Origin: a virus
DNA length: 25,205 bases
Virus record (IMG/VR): IMGVR_UViG_3300044618_000289
Coordinates: 1 to 25,205 of that record
Direction: 5' to 3' (one strand)
Shown here: positions 6,912 to 15,161 of the stretch, one piece after another
Layout: each line of letters begins with the position of its first letter
Position numbering within the stretch: position 1 is the stretch's first letter
Made by a program: the position numbers and the translations under genes
The notes under the pieces: model-generated
What the model was told of the DNA's origin: nothing
Databases searched by the model: none
Seen by the model: only the letters and a program-made list of their open reading frames with translations

Positions 6912-8852
6912 CTACACCGTAGTGGTGGTGTACTCCACTCCATCATATGTACGTAATCTCCAGAAGGCATTCTGAGGTACCCAGTCATTCATAGTCTTGC
7001 CTAATCTAGGGATCTTCTTTGGCTTACTTGGATACAAGTGGCTATATGAGGCGTCGTCAGTCCCTTCCCAAACCGCACCAAAGTCTGAGGGCAATGAGCC
7101 ATCAAAGTAATCTGTGGCTACCTGAGACTGTTCAAACTGAATTAGATCTAAGAAAATACTGCCTGCCGTAGTTCCATAAAACGATACCTTAGCGTATGAC
7201 GCCTCTGATGTAGAGTCAGTTAAACCCGTTAACGTAACACTTGCAAAAGAAGTAGTTACTGAAATTGCTTGAGTTACAGTCTCTACAACAGCGTCAGCGT
7301 CATCATAAAATGTAATTTTTATATTTGCAGATAACGCAGCCAATGCTTTGATAGATGCTGATGCAGTGTAATACTTTCCTGGAGTTACAGGTATCTCGTA
7401 GTCTGTAGTAATGCTCCAAGGATTCGTTACTACAAATTTACCGCTGTAATTTCCTGAATAACCATATGTTGGAACACCAGAGTCTTGTGTAAAGGTTGCT
7501 CCATTTAATGCCCACGTAGTTGAGTTCACTTCAAAGGATGGGTTTTTAATATAATTTGTTTTTAACGGACTTAAAAACACATCAATAGCACGTGCTTCAT
7601 CGTAAGCAACCGTGCCACCTTCTTGCATACAGACTTGATCTATGTAGTATGTACCAGCGGCGCTATATGCAATAGTTATAATTGCATATGAAGAAGTAGC
7701 ATCTGATGTTGCGGTTTTGCTTGCAGACTTCCAAGTATTATTAGCAGCAACAGCGGTAGCGGTGTTTGCTGCAGAAGTTGCTGTTCCATCTTTATCGTAA
7801 AATCTTACTGATAAAGTTATGTTACCCGCACTTGCAGGAGACTTTAATTTGCACGAAACTATATATGCGGTGCTAGGTAATACTGGAACACCTTTTGTAA
7901 TTATGTTTGTATCACCCAACACCATGCTGCCAGAGTTAGATGCAACTATTTTTCCAGTTTTTGTTGTATCTATTTGATTTGTATTTGAGTCAGGAACCTG
8001 TTCAGTACTAGATGTTAAGACGGCATTACTTGCAACCCAATTACCAATTCCACCGTAGAAGGTTGAGTCTTGAACTGTAAGTAGTAGGTTTTCAGAAACA
8101 GTTATCGTAGGTTCGAATCCAGTTAAAGATTCAGCATACGTCTCTAATGCAACTTGAGTTCCTTTACGAGCATATAAATAGTTCGCTTCTCGTATTAATC
8201 GTTTTCTGTTTTTAGTAGGTAACCCAGCCTCTGGCGTTAACCCCAGACTTGCAACCTCTAAGGGCAAGAGTTCTACAGGAGTCTCAATACCTGTGTGTCT
8301 TGGTTTTAATAAATCAAGTAAAGTGTAGAACTGTTCTTGTGAAAATGTTAACCCTTCTACAAAGTTGTATAAGGCCGACGTAGTGTCGACTGTTCCAAAA
8401 GAACCTTGTTCAATGCTTGTAAATACTCTTGGAAGACTATTCATAAAGGTTGTTTGTACGTTGTGATTTGAAGGTACAATCGCAGTTATAGAACCCGCAA
8501 CCCTCCAAACATTTTGATCAGTAAATAAAAATACTCGATAGTAAGTTTGTCTTCCAGGAATTAGTGGAACATCTGATGGATTATCTTCTCCGTCAATGTA
8601 TTCTGCACGAGATACCGTTCCTTCTGTAGCAAACTCATCAAAAATTATAATTCCATCTTCTGCAGTTTCTGGAAATCCAACTTGACTTCTTAGTAATCTT
8701 ATTCGAGAAAAATCACCTCGAGGGGTTTGCCAACCTATTAAAACTTTTGTAAAGTCTAAAACCAATACAGACATTGGTTCTACAGAAAAAGCGAGTTTAA
8801 CAAACGCACCATAATTGGTAGCGCCGTAATAATTTATACCGTATCTAGCCAC
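6912..8852 (-). CDS. Tail protein I-like baseplate wedge protein fused to two carbohydrate-binding-like modules
   Basis: A 646-residue structural protein. Residues about 15-125 look like a fibronectin-III-type beta domain (RQTYYRVFLF, WRVAGSITAIVP). Residues about 139-250 match phage tail protein I: LPRVFTSIEQ, then LYNFVEGLTF, ELLPLEVASLGL, RKRLIREANYLYARKGTQ and ALETYAESLTGFEP. Two similar jelly-roll-like modules follow (about 260-415 and 435-590), each with an aromatic W near its start, a long strand series and an ending like YYIDQVCMQEG or IFLDLIQFEQS, as in carbohydrate-binding modules. Family knowledge: tail protein I joins the wedge to fibres. The modules suggest direct glycan contact with the cell surface. 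Confidence 0.85.
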   Translation of the reverse strand: MARYGINYYGATNYGAFVKLAFSVEPMSVLVLDFTKVLIGWQTPRGDFSRIRLLRSQVGFPETAEDGIIIFDEFATEGTVSRAEYIDGEDNPSDVPLIPGRQTYYRVFLFTDQNVWRVAGSITAIVPSNHNVQTTFMNSLPRVFTSIEQGSFGTVDTTSALYNFVEGLTFSQEQFYTLLDLLKPRHTGIETPVELLPLEVASLGLTPEAGLPTKNRKRLIREANYLYARKGTQVALETYAESLTGFEPTITVSENLLLTVQDSTFYGGIGNWVASNAVLTSSTEQVPDSNTNQIDTTKTGKIVASNSGSMVLGDTNIITKGVPVLPSTAYIVSCKLKSPASAGNITLSVRFYDKDGTATSAANTATAVAANNTWKSASKTATSDATSSYAIITIAYSAAGTYYIDQVCMQEGGTVAYDEARAIDVFLSPLKTNYIKNPSFEVNSTTWALNGATFTQDSGVPTYGYSGNYSGKFVVTNPWSITTDYEIPVTPGKYYTASASIKALAALSANIKITFYDDADAVVETVTQAISVTTSFASVTLTGLTDSTSEASYAKVSFYGTTAGSIFLDLIQFEQSQVATDYFDGSLPSDFGAVWEGTDDASYSHLYPSKPKKIPRLGKTMNDWVPQNAFWRLRTYDGVEYTTTTV

Positions 8853-8864
8853 AATTTACCACCC

Positions 8865-9248
8865 TTAAGAACTCAAATCGCCAGATAACAACCATTCGTT
8901 TGTTCCAATTTTTATTAATCTAACTTCAGAATACTGACCAGCAGTATTAACATAACTAGATTTTGATCTAAGTGTAACACCACTACCCGCAGTCACCGTT
9001 ATCACACCACTTCCTTTTTGAATTACAATAAAAGTTTGTCCATCAACAAAGGGATAAGTTGATTCTGGTGGTATTGTTAAAGTTATACTGCTACCGCTAG
9101 TAAACACTAAGGCTTTACTAATGTCGTTTACACCAAGAGTGTAGGTTGTTGCAGCACTACTACTTATAAATCTTTGATGTGCTGTAGGAAACGCCGAAGC
9201 AACAGGAAGCCACTCACTTCCAGTCCAGATATACGAAGCCTTTGCCAT
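8865..9248 (-). CDS. Tail fibre or tip protein (127 aa)
   Basis: A small beta-rich structural protein. It starts MAKASYIWTGSEWLPVAS, a pattern found at the ends of phage fibre proteins that echo the sample phrase 'tG.eW'. The body is rich in Thr, Ser, Val and Ile (SSSAATTYTLGVND, GSSITLTIPPES, GVITVTAGSGVTL) and ends EVRLIKIGTNEWLLSGDLSS, typical of trimeric fibre heads. It lies between a coiled-coil fibre protein and the tail protein I gene. Receptor binding is likely by context. No catalytic motif is visible. Confidence 0.7.
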   Translation of the reverse strand: MAKASYIWTGSEWLPVASAFPTAHQRFISSSAATTYTLGVNDISKALVFTSGSSITLTIPPESTYPFVDGQTFIVIQKGSGVITVTAGSGVTLRSKSSYVNTAGQYSEVRLIKIGTNEWLLSGDLSS

Positions 9249-9249
9249 A

Positions 9250-9819
9250 TCAGCCTCCCATTAACATAAGGGTGTCATTTAGTGATCCACCAGTTGTAAT
9301 AACTGTTGCGTCTACGTCAGTAGATGAATCAACCCATATAGTTCCAGCGGCAAAATCTGATCCAGTTGGTTGAGTTGCTGCGTAAATAACTGGTACTAAT
9401 TCTTTGCCTCGTGTCTGTATGGTTCCGTCTGGAAGAACCTTAGTTACAACTGCAGATGCTGAAGTTTGAAATTCAACTAGGTTTGCGGTCTGACTAGCCC
9501 TTGCTCTTACAACGAGACTCTTTACTCCAATGGCAGATGAGACAATTACTGAACCACCGACGTCAGAAACATACTCGTCGTAAATGTCTTTTATACCGTA
9601 TTCAATATTAGCCAAACGATCTTTAAGTGTGTTCCAGGATGTAGTTACAAGATCAAAATCTCCAACCCAGCCTGAGCCTGTCTTAATAAGGGTTCCAAGG
9701 TTTGTTTGTAAGGAGTTAACTTCTTCTTGGAGACTATTTACGTGCTCGGCAAGAACGGTGTCGCTAAAATCAACCTTTGTTGTAAAGGACTTTACCGATG
9801 CGGGATATGCTGCAGTCAC
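9250..9819 (-). CDS. Tail fibre/baseplate-associated protein with N-terminal coiled coil, GTG start
   Basis: A 189-residue protein. A coiled coil (AEHVNSLQEEVNSLQTNLGTL, about 24-44) follows an N-terminal segment that begins TAAYPASVKSFTTKVDFSDT, a start seen in short phage fibres. The centre is beta-rich (IGVKSLVVRARASQTANLVE). The C-terminal part has the fibre-end phrase PTGSDFAAGTIWVDSSTDVD. It begins at GTG (9819), with GAGAGG eight bases upstream. It probably attaches to the baseplate and carries or assists the tip protein encoded next. Confidence 0.75.
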   Translation of the reverse strand: MTAAYPASVKSFTTKVDFSDTVLAEHVNSLQEEVNSLQTNLGTLIKTGSGWVGDFDLVTTSWNTLKDRLANIEYGIKDIYDEYVSDVGGSVIVSSAIGVKSLVVRARASQTANLVEFQTSASAVVTKVLPDGTIQTRGKELVPVIYAATQPTGSDFAAGTIWVDSSTDVDATVITTGGSLNDTLMLMGG

Positions 9820-9884
9820 TTAATTTCCTCTCAGACCTAACGGTCTATTTTCTCTTGTTTGCCCCCGATTTACTGTCTTAACTA

Positions 9885-10412
9885 TTAATGGGTATGTCCT
9901 GTAGCGGCTTTTCCTGTCATCTGTGACTCTAAGGTAGAGACCTTTCCTTCTAAGGTAGAGACCTTTCCTTCTAAGGTAGTTATCTTTCCTTCGGCTGTCG
10001 TCATTCTTGTTTCTAAACTTTTTACTTTATTTGCTAGAGCCATAAAGGTAGCGGTCAAATCCACCTCTGTAGTTCCATCAGAACTTTTAGCAGTTATTAC
10101 ATGAGCAGATAATCCAGTTAAAGAAGTTTTATTAGCCAAAGGTTTAATAAATATCTTTTTATTTTTACCTTTATTTTTACCAAACGCTCCAAACCAAATA
10201 GGATATTCAAGGTTGCCACCTTCAAAAGAAATCCAAACTCCCTGACCAACTGCAGGGGGTTCTGTTCTAATTCCAGCAGGTTCAGCAGGATCTATCCATC
10301 CAGTAACTTGAGCCCCAATTAATTGGGGAATAGATACTTTTAAACGACTTTGTTTTTTGGGATCAGTATTGTTTTTTACAATACCCCTATATATTCCAGA
10401 CAAGTTACTCAT
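9885..10412 (-). CDS. gp5/gpV-like baseplate spike protein (OB-fold, coiled coil, C-terminal His-x-His)
   Basis: A 175-residue spike protein. Residues about 6-80 form the N-terminal OB-fold of the gp5/VgrG/gpV group: GIYRGIVKNNTDPKKQSRLK, then VTGWIDPAEPAG, PAVGQGVWISFEGGNLEYPI and WFGAFGK. A Lys-rich stretch follows, then a coiled coil (about 118-165) built of heptads GKVSTLE and GKITTLE. The last residues are GKAATGHTH. It is much shorter than T4 gp5 and has no lysozyme domain, which here seems to be supplied by the tape measure. The terminal HTH resembles the His-x-His metal sites of phage spikes and fibres. The start shares one base with the upstream stop. Confidence 0.88.
   Translation of the reverse strand: MSNLSGIYRGIVKNNTDPKKQSRLKVSIPQLIGAQVTGWIDPAEPAGIRTEPPAVGQGVWISFEGGNLEYPIWFGAFGKNKGKNKKIFIKPLANKTSLTGLSAHVITAKSSDGTTEVDLTATFMALANKVKSLETRMTTAEGKITTLEGKVSTLEGKVSTLESQMTGKAATGHTH
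9928..9990. repeat. Three tandem 21-bp units coding the spike heptads
   Basis: The unit tctaaggtagagacctttcc-t is repeated exactly at 9928-9948 and 9949-9969 and with a few changes at 9970-9990. Each unit codes one heptad of the coiled coil (GKVSTLE twice, then GKITTLE). Exact copies at the DNA level point to recent expansion or contraction, which would change the length of the spike stalk in steps of one heptad. Confidence 0.9.
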
Positions 10413-11968
10413 TAGATGGCAGCAATATTTAGATTTGCTTCTTGAAAACGCCAGATTTGTCCAGCAGTTCCCACCATAGTATTGGCTCCAGAACCAGCCG
10501 CTAAATGCAGAGCCGTAACATTTACAGTCTTTACACCAGGTGCTTGTAACACCATAAACTCAACATCTCGTGGATAAATAGTTTCTGCAAAAGTTGCATT
10601 TACATAACCAAAGCCAGTTAAGATAGCGATTTTAATATTCTCTTCTACCTCGGCAGTTGTGTATTGGTCTGTCTTTGTATAAGCAAGAGTACAAATTAAA
10701 TCAGTATAGGTAGGAGGTTGAACGGTAACCGTTGTTCCAATTAATACTTTATTAGTTAAAAACTCTTCAACACTAGTTTGTATGCGTTCAAACTCTGCGG
10801 TTGGATCACCTGAATCATCTAACCCTGGAGCAATATCTATATCGGTTGCTGATCTACTGGGTGCTATGTACAACGTGACGGATGTCCAAACAGCAGCGGT
10901 CGCATTGGCTTTTCCAACGCCACTAACAGACAGTGCAAGATCTGAAAAGTCTTTTAATGTAACCGCTCTATTACCAGAACGTAAGGCTGCTGGTGCTGAA
11001 GCACGAATTTGATCGTTGGTCTCAGGATCAGAACCACCTAAAGCGGCGGTTTCATTTGTTACCGTTACCGCACCTTGTACCGCAGTTGTTTCTCCCTCTG
11101 ATAAACCAGGAATAAATTCAATAGTATCTATAACTGCTGATTCAATATTTCCTATAGAACCACCTCCAACAGTATACAGCGCTCTAATTTCAGAATAATT
11201 TGTTGGTATTACACCTGAGACACCGTCTCCAAAATTTATATAAACAAGATTATTATCATCAATAAATAATGAATAAACTAAATCATTTGTTGAATAATCA
11301 ATTATGTGTTCAACCTGTGTCCACTTAGAAAACAAATCCCCATCTTGAACATAGACCTCTACAGAACCATCAACTACAGGAGATTCTCCAAGAACAAATC
11401 TCATTGCTGGAGTTCCAGTAGATGTTCCAACTAACTCTCCATATGTAGTGGTCTCATCTGCAATTAAAGTAACTGACCTTCCTTCAGAGGCACTCACGGT
11501 ATACTCTCCAGGAGTATCTCCAACAAGTGCGTCAATTACAGCATCAGCAACGGTTGTAAAATAAACAGTTTCAACGGTGTCATCAATAATTACTTGACCA
11601 CTTACAACAGTTCCAGTAGGTATGGTTACCTCATCTTCAGATGAATTAGTAAAAGTAATTCCTACCGTGGCATTTCTATAACCTGCAGGGGTATACCCAT
11701 AGGTTAAAGCAATGTTTAATAAACTCTCTCGTTGAGTTGCAGTTCTAATAAAGGATTCATTAGCAACTCGGTCAATGTAATACGATACTAAGTCGCCCAT
11801 GTATGCAAAGGCTTCAACTAAAGCAACGCCAAAGTCTGCTGGATCAGAAGCATTCCACTCAGGAATACGGTCTTGTATTCTTGCAATTAACTCATCTCGA
11901 AGAGAGTAGTAATCTCTTCCTGTATAGTCGACTGAGATAGGTATATTTGATGGTGGCGCAACGGTCAT
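10412..11968 (-). CDS. Baseplate wedge protein, gp6/J-like
   Basis: A 518-residue member of the baseplate J / T4 gp6 family. The N-terminal motif is clear: NIPISVDYTGRDYYSLRDEL, WNASDPADFGVALVEAFAYM, YIDRVANESFIRTATQRESL and LALTYGYTP-like spacing. The middle (about 100-260) is beta-rich. The second half holds the family's conserved AALRSGNRAVTLKDFSDLAL and VGKANATAAVW, then a C-terminal domain with TVTVQPPTYTDL. Family knowledge: two copies form the inner ring of each wedge and control sheath contraction. The ATG overlaps the gp25 stop by four bases. Confidence 0.95.
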   Translation of the reverse strand: MTVAPPSNIPISVDYTGRDYYSLRDELIARIQDRIPEWNASDPADFGVALVEAFAYMGDLVSYYIDRVANESFIRTATQRESLLNIALTYGYTPAGYRNATVGITFTNSSEDEVTIPTGTVVSGQVIIDDTVETVYFTTVADAVIDALVGDTPGEYTVSASEGRSVTLIADETTTYGELVGTSTGTPAMRFVLGESPVVDGSVEVYVQDGDLFSKWTQVEHIIDYSTNDLVYSLFIDDNNLVYINFGDGVSGVIPTNYSEIRALYTVGGGSIGNIESAVIDTIEFIPGLSEGETTAVQGAVTVTNETAALGGSDPETNDQIRASAPAALRSGNRAVTLKDFSDLALSVSGVGKANATAAVWTSVTLYIAPSRSATDIDIAPGLDDSGDPTAEFERIQTSVEEFLTNKVLIGTTVTVQPPTYTDLICTLAYTKTDQYTTAEVEENIKIAILTGFGYVNATFAETIYPRDVEFMVLQAPGVKTVNVTALHLAAGSGANTMVGTAGQIWRFQEANLNIAAI

Positions 11969-12366
11969 AGCAACTCCTCATAGATTGGATTAGCACCTTG
12001 AGAAAATACCAACCCAATGAGAGTGCTAACAACCTCATCGTTTGGTAAACCATAAACAACCTCAACAGTTAAAGTACCTGTGTAGGTGTCGCTTGTTACA
12101 CTCGTTTGTTGAAGAGTTAATAGATCTAGTTGTTCAGCAAAGGCTTGTTCAACTGCTGCTTCAATCTCACTAGTTGCTACAGTTTCTGAATTAAACAAAG
12201 AGTAAGGAATGGTTGTTCCAAAACTTGGTCGCATCACTCTTTCTCTTAAAGTTGTTCCTAAAACAGACTTGACCCTATCGGACCAAATTTTAGATTGAGA
12301 TTGAGTTGAAGCAACCCTCCCATAAGAATCTATGGAAAATGGAAGCGCAATTGCTTTTTGAGCCAT
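11965..12366 (-). CDS. Baseplate wedge protein gp25-like
   Basis: A 133-residue protein of the GpW/gp25 family. It holds the characteristic LRERVMRPSFGTTIPYSLF, followed by IEAAVEQAFAEQLDLLTL and a strand region with TGTLTVEVVYGLPNDEV. The length is typical. In contractile tails gp25 sits in the inner baseplate, contacts gp6 and primes the sheath, and its gene normally stands next to the gp6/J gene as it does here. Start and stop share bases with both neighbours. Confidence 0.93.
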   Translation of the reverse strand: MAQKAIALPFSIDSYGRVASTQSQSKIWSDRVKSVLGTTLRERVMRPSFGTTIPYSLFNSETVATSEIEAAVEQAFAEQLDLLTLQQTSVTSDTYTGTLTVEVVYGLPNDEVVSTLIGLVFSQGANPIYEELL

Positions 12367-13625
12367 TAGTCACCTCTCCATTTTCTAGGGGTTGTTCTGT
12401 ATCCTGAAGACCCTTGTGAAACTAAAACTGTACTAGAGTTTAACGTAGTTTTAGTTGGTTTATTTTTTAAGTTTCCTATAATATCATTTTGTATATTCCT
12501 ATAAGGAACAGGACCCGCAGATGAAGGCCTAAAAGCACTGGGCTTGTTACTACCCACGCCATCTGTTCTGCATTCAAAATCTACCTCATAACCTCCAGAA
12601 ATAAAAAGATAATGTGTTGCTTTCTTTATGACCCAAAAACCATCCCCACCACCTTGTGTTCCACTAATTTCAACAGTTCTCCAAGGAGCAATTCTTGGAT
12701 CTCCCTGGGCTTTGCCCTTTCCTGGTATAGATAATCTTCCTAATTGAGAGGCTGCTTCTGACAAAGACCTAGCCATAGCATTGCTATTTACCACGATACT
12801 TGTTTTATTTTTAGAAAACAGTGGGTCCTTAGTGCTTGCTCGTACTGACTTTCCTAATTTATTTGGTGAAGTTATAGAAGAGTACACTTTACCAGTTACA
12901 GGATCTACACCACGCACCGTATTCTCACTTCTGCTGTACTCTCCAGAAAGTTCAGGATAGTCTCCTACACGGGCTTCAAACTCATCTAGAGTGGCTGCTG
13001 CAAATTTATTAACTGGAGACACGAAAGAATTGTCGGAATACAAGACAGGTATTGTTGTCATAAATTGATTAATCATTTTATCAATTGGATGAAAATGTAG
13101 TTCTGTGCCCGAGACTTGAATTCCATAACCAATTGTTTCTGCAAGTTCATTTAATTTTTCCCAATAAGATTTCCCAGATAGAGATTGTTGTGTAAAGATA
13201 GTTTTATGTGGAGTAACGTTTGGTTTTAGTTTTGCTTTTTTAGCAATCTCAATTGCTATTTGAGGAGCCGTTTTGTTAGTCCAAATTTTAAGATCAGTTT
13301 CTTTTAAAGGATAGGATGCTCCTACACATTGAATTTTTGTTTCTTGATAATCTTGATACTTAATTGGTAAGGACACGGTAGTGGCATAGCCCACGAAACT
13401 TCCAGAGACCTTATCGTTCTTCCAAGTAAACTGAATTGGAGTTCCAGTCTTTATTGCTTTAAGAATAAAAGGAGTTAGTAACGTATATGTTAATTCCAGA
13501 ATATCGTGCTTACCCATCTCTTGATGAAGAATGACCTGATTAGGTTGAGCCTTAAGAGACGGAAAATCAGGATAAGAAACTTCGTAATAACTACTAAGTC
13601 TATGTTGAGTTCCTGGACTACGCAT
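12366..13625 (-). CDS. Baseplate hub protein, gp27/gpD-like
   Basis: A 419-residue protein resembling the late-control D / gp27 hub family by order and by features. It opens with a beta-rich tube-like domain (VSYPDFPSLKAQPNQVILHQ, MGKHDILELTYTLLTPFILK, GTPIQFTWKND). A LysM-less middle follows with YPLKETDLKIWTNKTAPQIA and SYWEKLNELAETIGYGIQVS, the hallmark of hub proteins. Further on come VEISGTQGGGDGFWVIKKA and HYLFISGGYEVDFEC. It is a trimer adaptor between the tube and the spike in relatives. It lies between a LysM-like protein and gp25, the usual order. Confidence 0.88.
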   Translation of the reverse strand: MRSPGTQHRLSSYYEVSYPDFPSLKAQPNQVILHQEMGKHDILELTYTLLTPFILKAIKTGTPIQFTWKNDKVSGSFVGYATTVSLPIKYQDYQETKIQCVGASYPLKETDLKIWTNKTAPQIAIEIAKKAKLKPNVTPHKTIFTQQSLSGKSYWEKLNELAETIGYGIQVSGTELHFHPIDKMINQFMTTIPVLYSDNSFVSPVNKFAAATLDEFEARVGDYPELSGEYSRSENTVRGVDPVTGKVYSSITSPNKLGKSVRASTKDPLFSKNKTSIVVNSNAMARSLSEAASQLGRLSIPGKGKAQGDPRIAPWRTVEISGTQGGGDGFWVIKKATHYLFISGGYEVDFECRTDGVGSNKPSAFRPSSAGPVPYRNIQNDIIGNLKNKPTKTTLNSSTVLVSQGSSGYRTTPRKWRGD

Positions 13626-13893
13626 TTGGAATCCTTAATTGAGTTCCTGGAGTAATTTCTTGAGGGTTTATAATCTCTGGATTAATATCTAAAATTCTCC
13701 ACCACAAAGAGGGACTTCCTAAAAATTTTGTAGCAAGTAAATCTAAGCGGTCGGTTTCAACCCATTCATATATAAAGTATCCTAAATAAGAAGTTGGATA
13801 ATTTCTAAAAACTGTTAGATGGTATTCCTGTTTACCTGCATGCCAAGCCTTAAATAGAGTGCCATCAACATACCTGCTATCTAAAAAAATCAT
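13618..13893 (-). CDS. LysM-like tail protein (91 aa)
   Basis: A small protein with a C-terminal LysM-like unit (about 47-90): ETDRLDLLATKFLGSPSLWW, RILDINPEIINPQEITPGTQ and LRIP. The N-terminal half (DSRYVDGTLFKAWHAGKQEY) is beta-rich. Family knowledge: small LysM proteins such as P2 gpX and T4 gp53 relatives bind in the baseplate between hub and wedge. Here the LysM fold is more likely a protein-protein module than a cell-wall binder. It overlaps both neighbours by a few bases. Confidence 0.88.
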   Translation of the reverse strand: MIFLDSRYVDGTLFKAWHAGKQEYHLTVFRNYPTSYLGYFIYEWVETDRLDLLATKFLGSPSLWWRILDINPEIINPQEITPGTQLRIPNA

Positions 13894-15161
13894 CGGTTAT
13901 CCTCTGGTTTCAATCCCACGTCATTGTATCTTCCACAAGATAGGGATACTTGAGAAAGAACAGGAACCATTCGATCATTAAAAATAGTATGACTAACGTT
14001 TATTCCATTTAATCTAACCAAATATCTTAATCCATCTCCTAAAAATAACTCTATTTGAGATCCAATTAAGAATCCCCAATCAGCACTCTTACCATTTAGA
14101 ATGGTTTGATGTATTGCATTTGGTCCATTGATAACTCTAAATAAGTATTCAAGATCGTACATAGTTCCTTTTTTATAAATGGTTTTTAAATCTTCAACTC
14201 TACTAAGAGTATTAACTCCTGAATAAGGATTATTTTCTCCTGGTGCTAATCCATTTTCATCTAAGAAATCCATATCTCCAATTCTGTTTAGTAACAAAGT
14301 AAAATCAATAGTGGACAATCCCACACCACTTATAGGAGCATATTGCAGTCTTTGTACACTAACTGGGTTTACATCCTCTAACATTCCCCAACCCATGTTT
14401 ACTTCAGTTGGGTTATACAAAAACTTAAAACCATACATTGTTGAATCTTCTTTATATATTCCAGTCTTAAATTTCCACTCGGCACTCTTTGTAAGATCAA
14501 GAGGCATTTGTATAGTGCCTTTTGCAATAGACTCACCAAACATATTTCTAGCATCTGTGTAGTTTCCCGCCCCAGTAACACCTCGTTCAGTGCTTCCTCC
14601 TTGAGGAGAATCTTGTCTAAAGTATGCAGACTGAATCATTGGTAAGTTATATACGTACCCAGTAAAAGGTTGTGGTGCTGGTGGCTCTGGCGTATCTTCT
14701 GTAGCAGGTTTAATCTTTTTTTGTTTTTTATTTGTATCTGGCTTCGTAATCCCAGAGTCTTTAATAGACGCATTAATTACTGCTTTATTTGCAGCAACTA
14801 ATCCCGCTACAATATTTCTACGCTCTGTATTTACTCTTGCTTCATCGTCTTTTAGTTTATCTAGTTTTACTTTTTGAGTATTATAGAGTGCAAGTCCTGT
14901 ATCAACTCCAGCGGTATTACCAGCGGCTCGTGCTGCTTGTATGTTGGCAGATGTAATACTTAGGTCTCTCTCAGCGAGAATAATTAACCTTCTATATTCA
15001 TTTATCTGTATTACTAAATTTGATAATTGATTTGATTTACGGGCTTTGTCTCTAGCAGCAGCGGCATCTGCCACGCCTTTTGCTCTAGCACTATTTCGTT
15101 CCGCAATGATTTGATCAATAGTTTTAACATATTGATTTGGATTACTATTTTCTCCAGGCAT
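13890..15161 (-). CDS. Hub-associated tail protein with long N-terminal coiled coil (423 aa)
   Basis: I recognise this only in general terms. Residues 1-145 form a charged helical coiled coil (IDQIIAERNSARAKGVADAA, LIILAERDLSITSANIQAAR). A Lys/Pro-rich linker follows (about 145-165: KKQKKIKPATEDTPEPPAPQ). The C-terminal part (about 220-420) has YGFKFLYNPTEVNMGWG, VQRLQYAPISGVGLSTIDF, DLEYLFRVIN, ADWGFLIGSQIELFLGDG and VPVLSQVSLSCGRYND. This strand pattern is like tube-initiating proteins of contractile systems (XkdP/Afp7 type). It sits between the tape measure and the LysM protein, as such proteins do. The coiled coil is unusual and may contact the tape measure. Confidence 0.75.
   Translation of the reverse strand: MPGENSNPNQYVKTIDQIIAERNSARAKGVADAAAARDKARKSNQLSNLVIQINEYRRLIILAERDLSITSANIQAARAAGNTAGVDTGLALYNTQKVKLDKLKDDEARVNTERRNIVAGLVAANKAVINASIKDSGITKPDTNKKQKKIKPATEDTPEPPAPQPFTGYVYNLPMIQSAYFRQDSPQGGSTERGVTGAGNYTDARNMFGESIAKGTIQMPLDLTKSAEWKFKTGIYKEDSTMYGFKFLYNPTEVNMGWGMLEDVNPVSVQRLQYAPISGVGLSTIDFTLLLNRIGDMDFLDENGLAPGENNPYSGVNTLSRVEDLKTIYKKGTMYDLEYLFRVINGPNAIHQTILNGKSADWGFLIGSQIELFLGDGLRYLVRLNGINVSHTIFNDRMVPVLSQVSLSCGRYNDVGLKPEDNR

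Noticed and set aside
9833-9846. Short hairpin AGACC-TAAC-GGTCT between the spike and fibre genes
   Set aside because: Only five pairs with no T-tract; it is too weak for a terminator and may be chance or an mRNA processing site.
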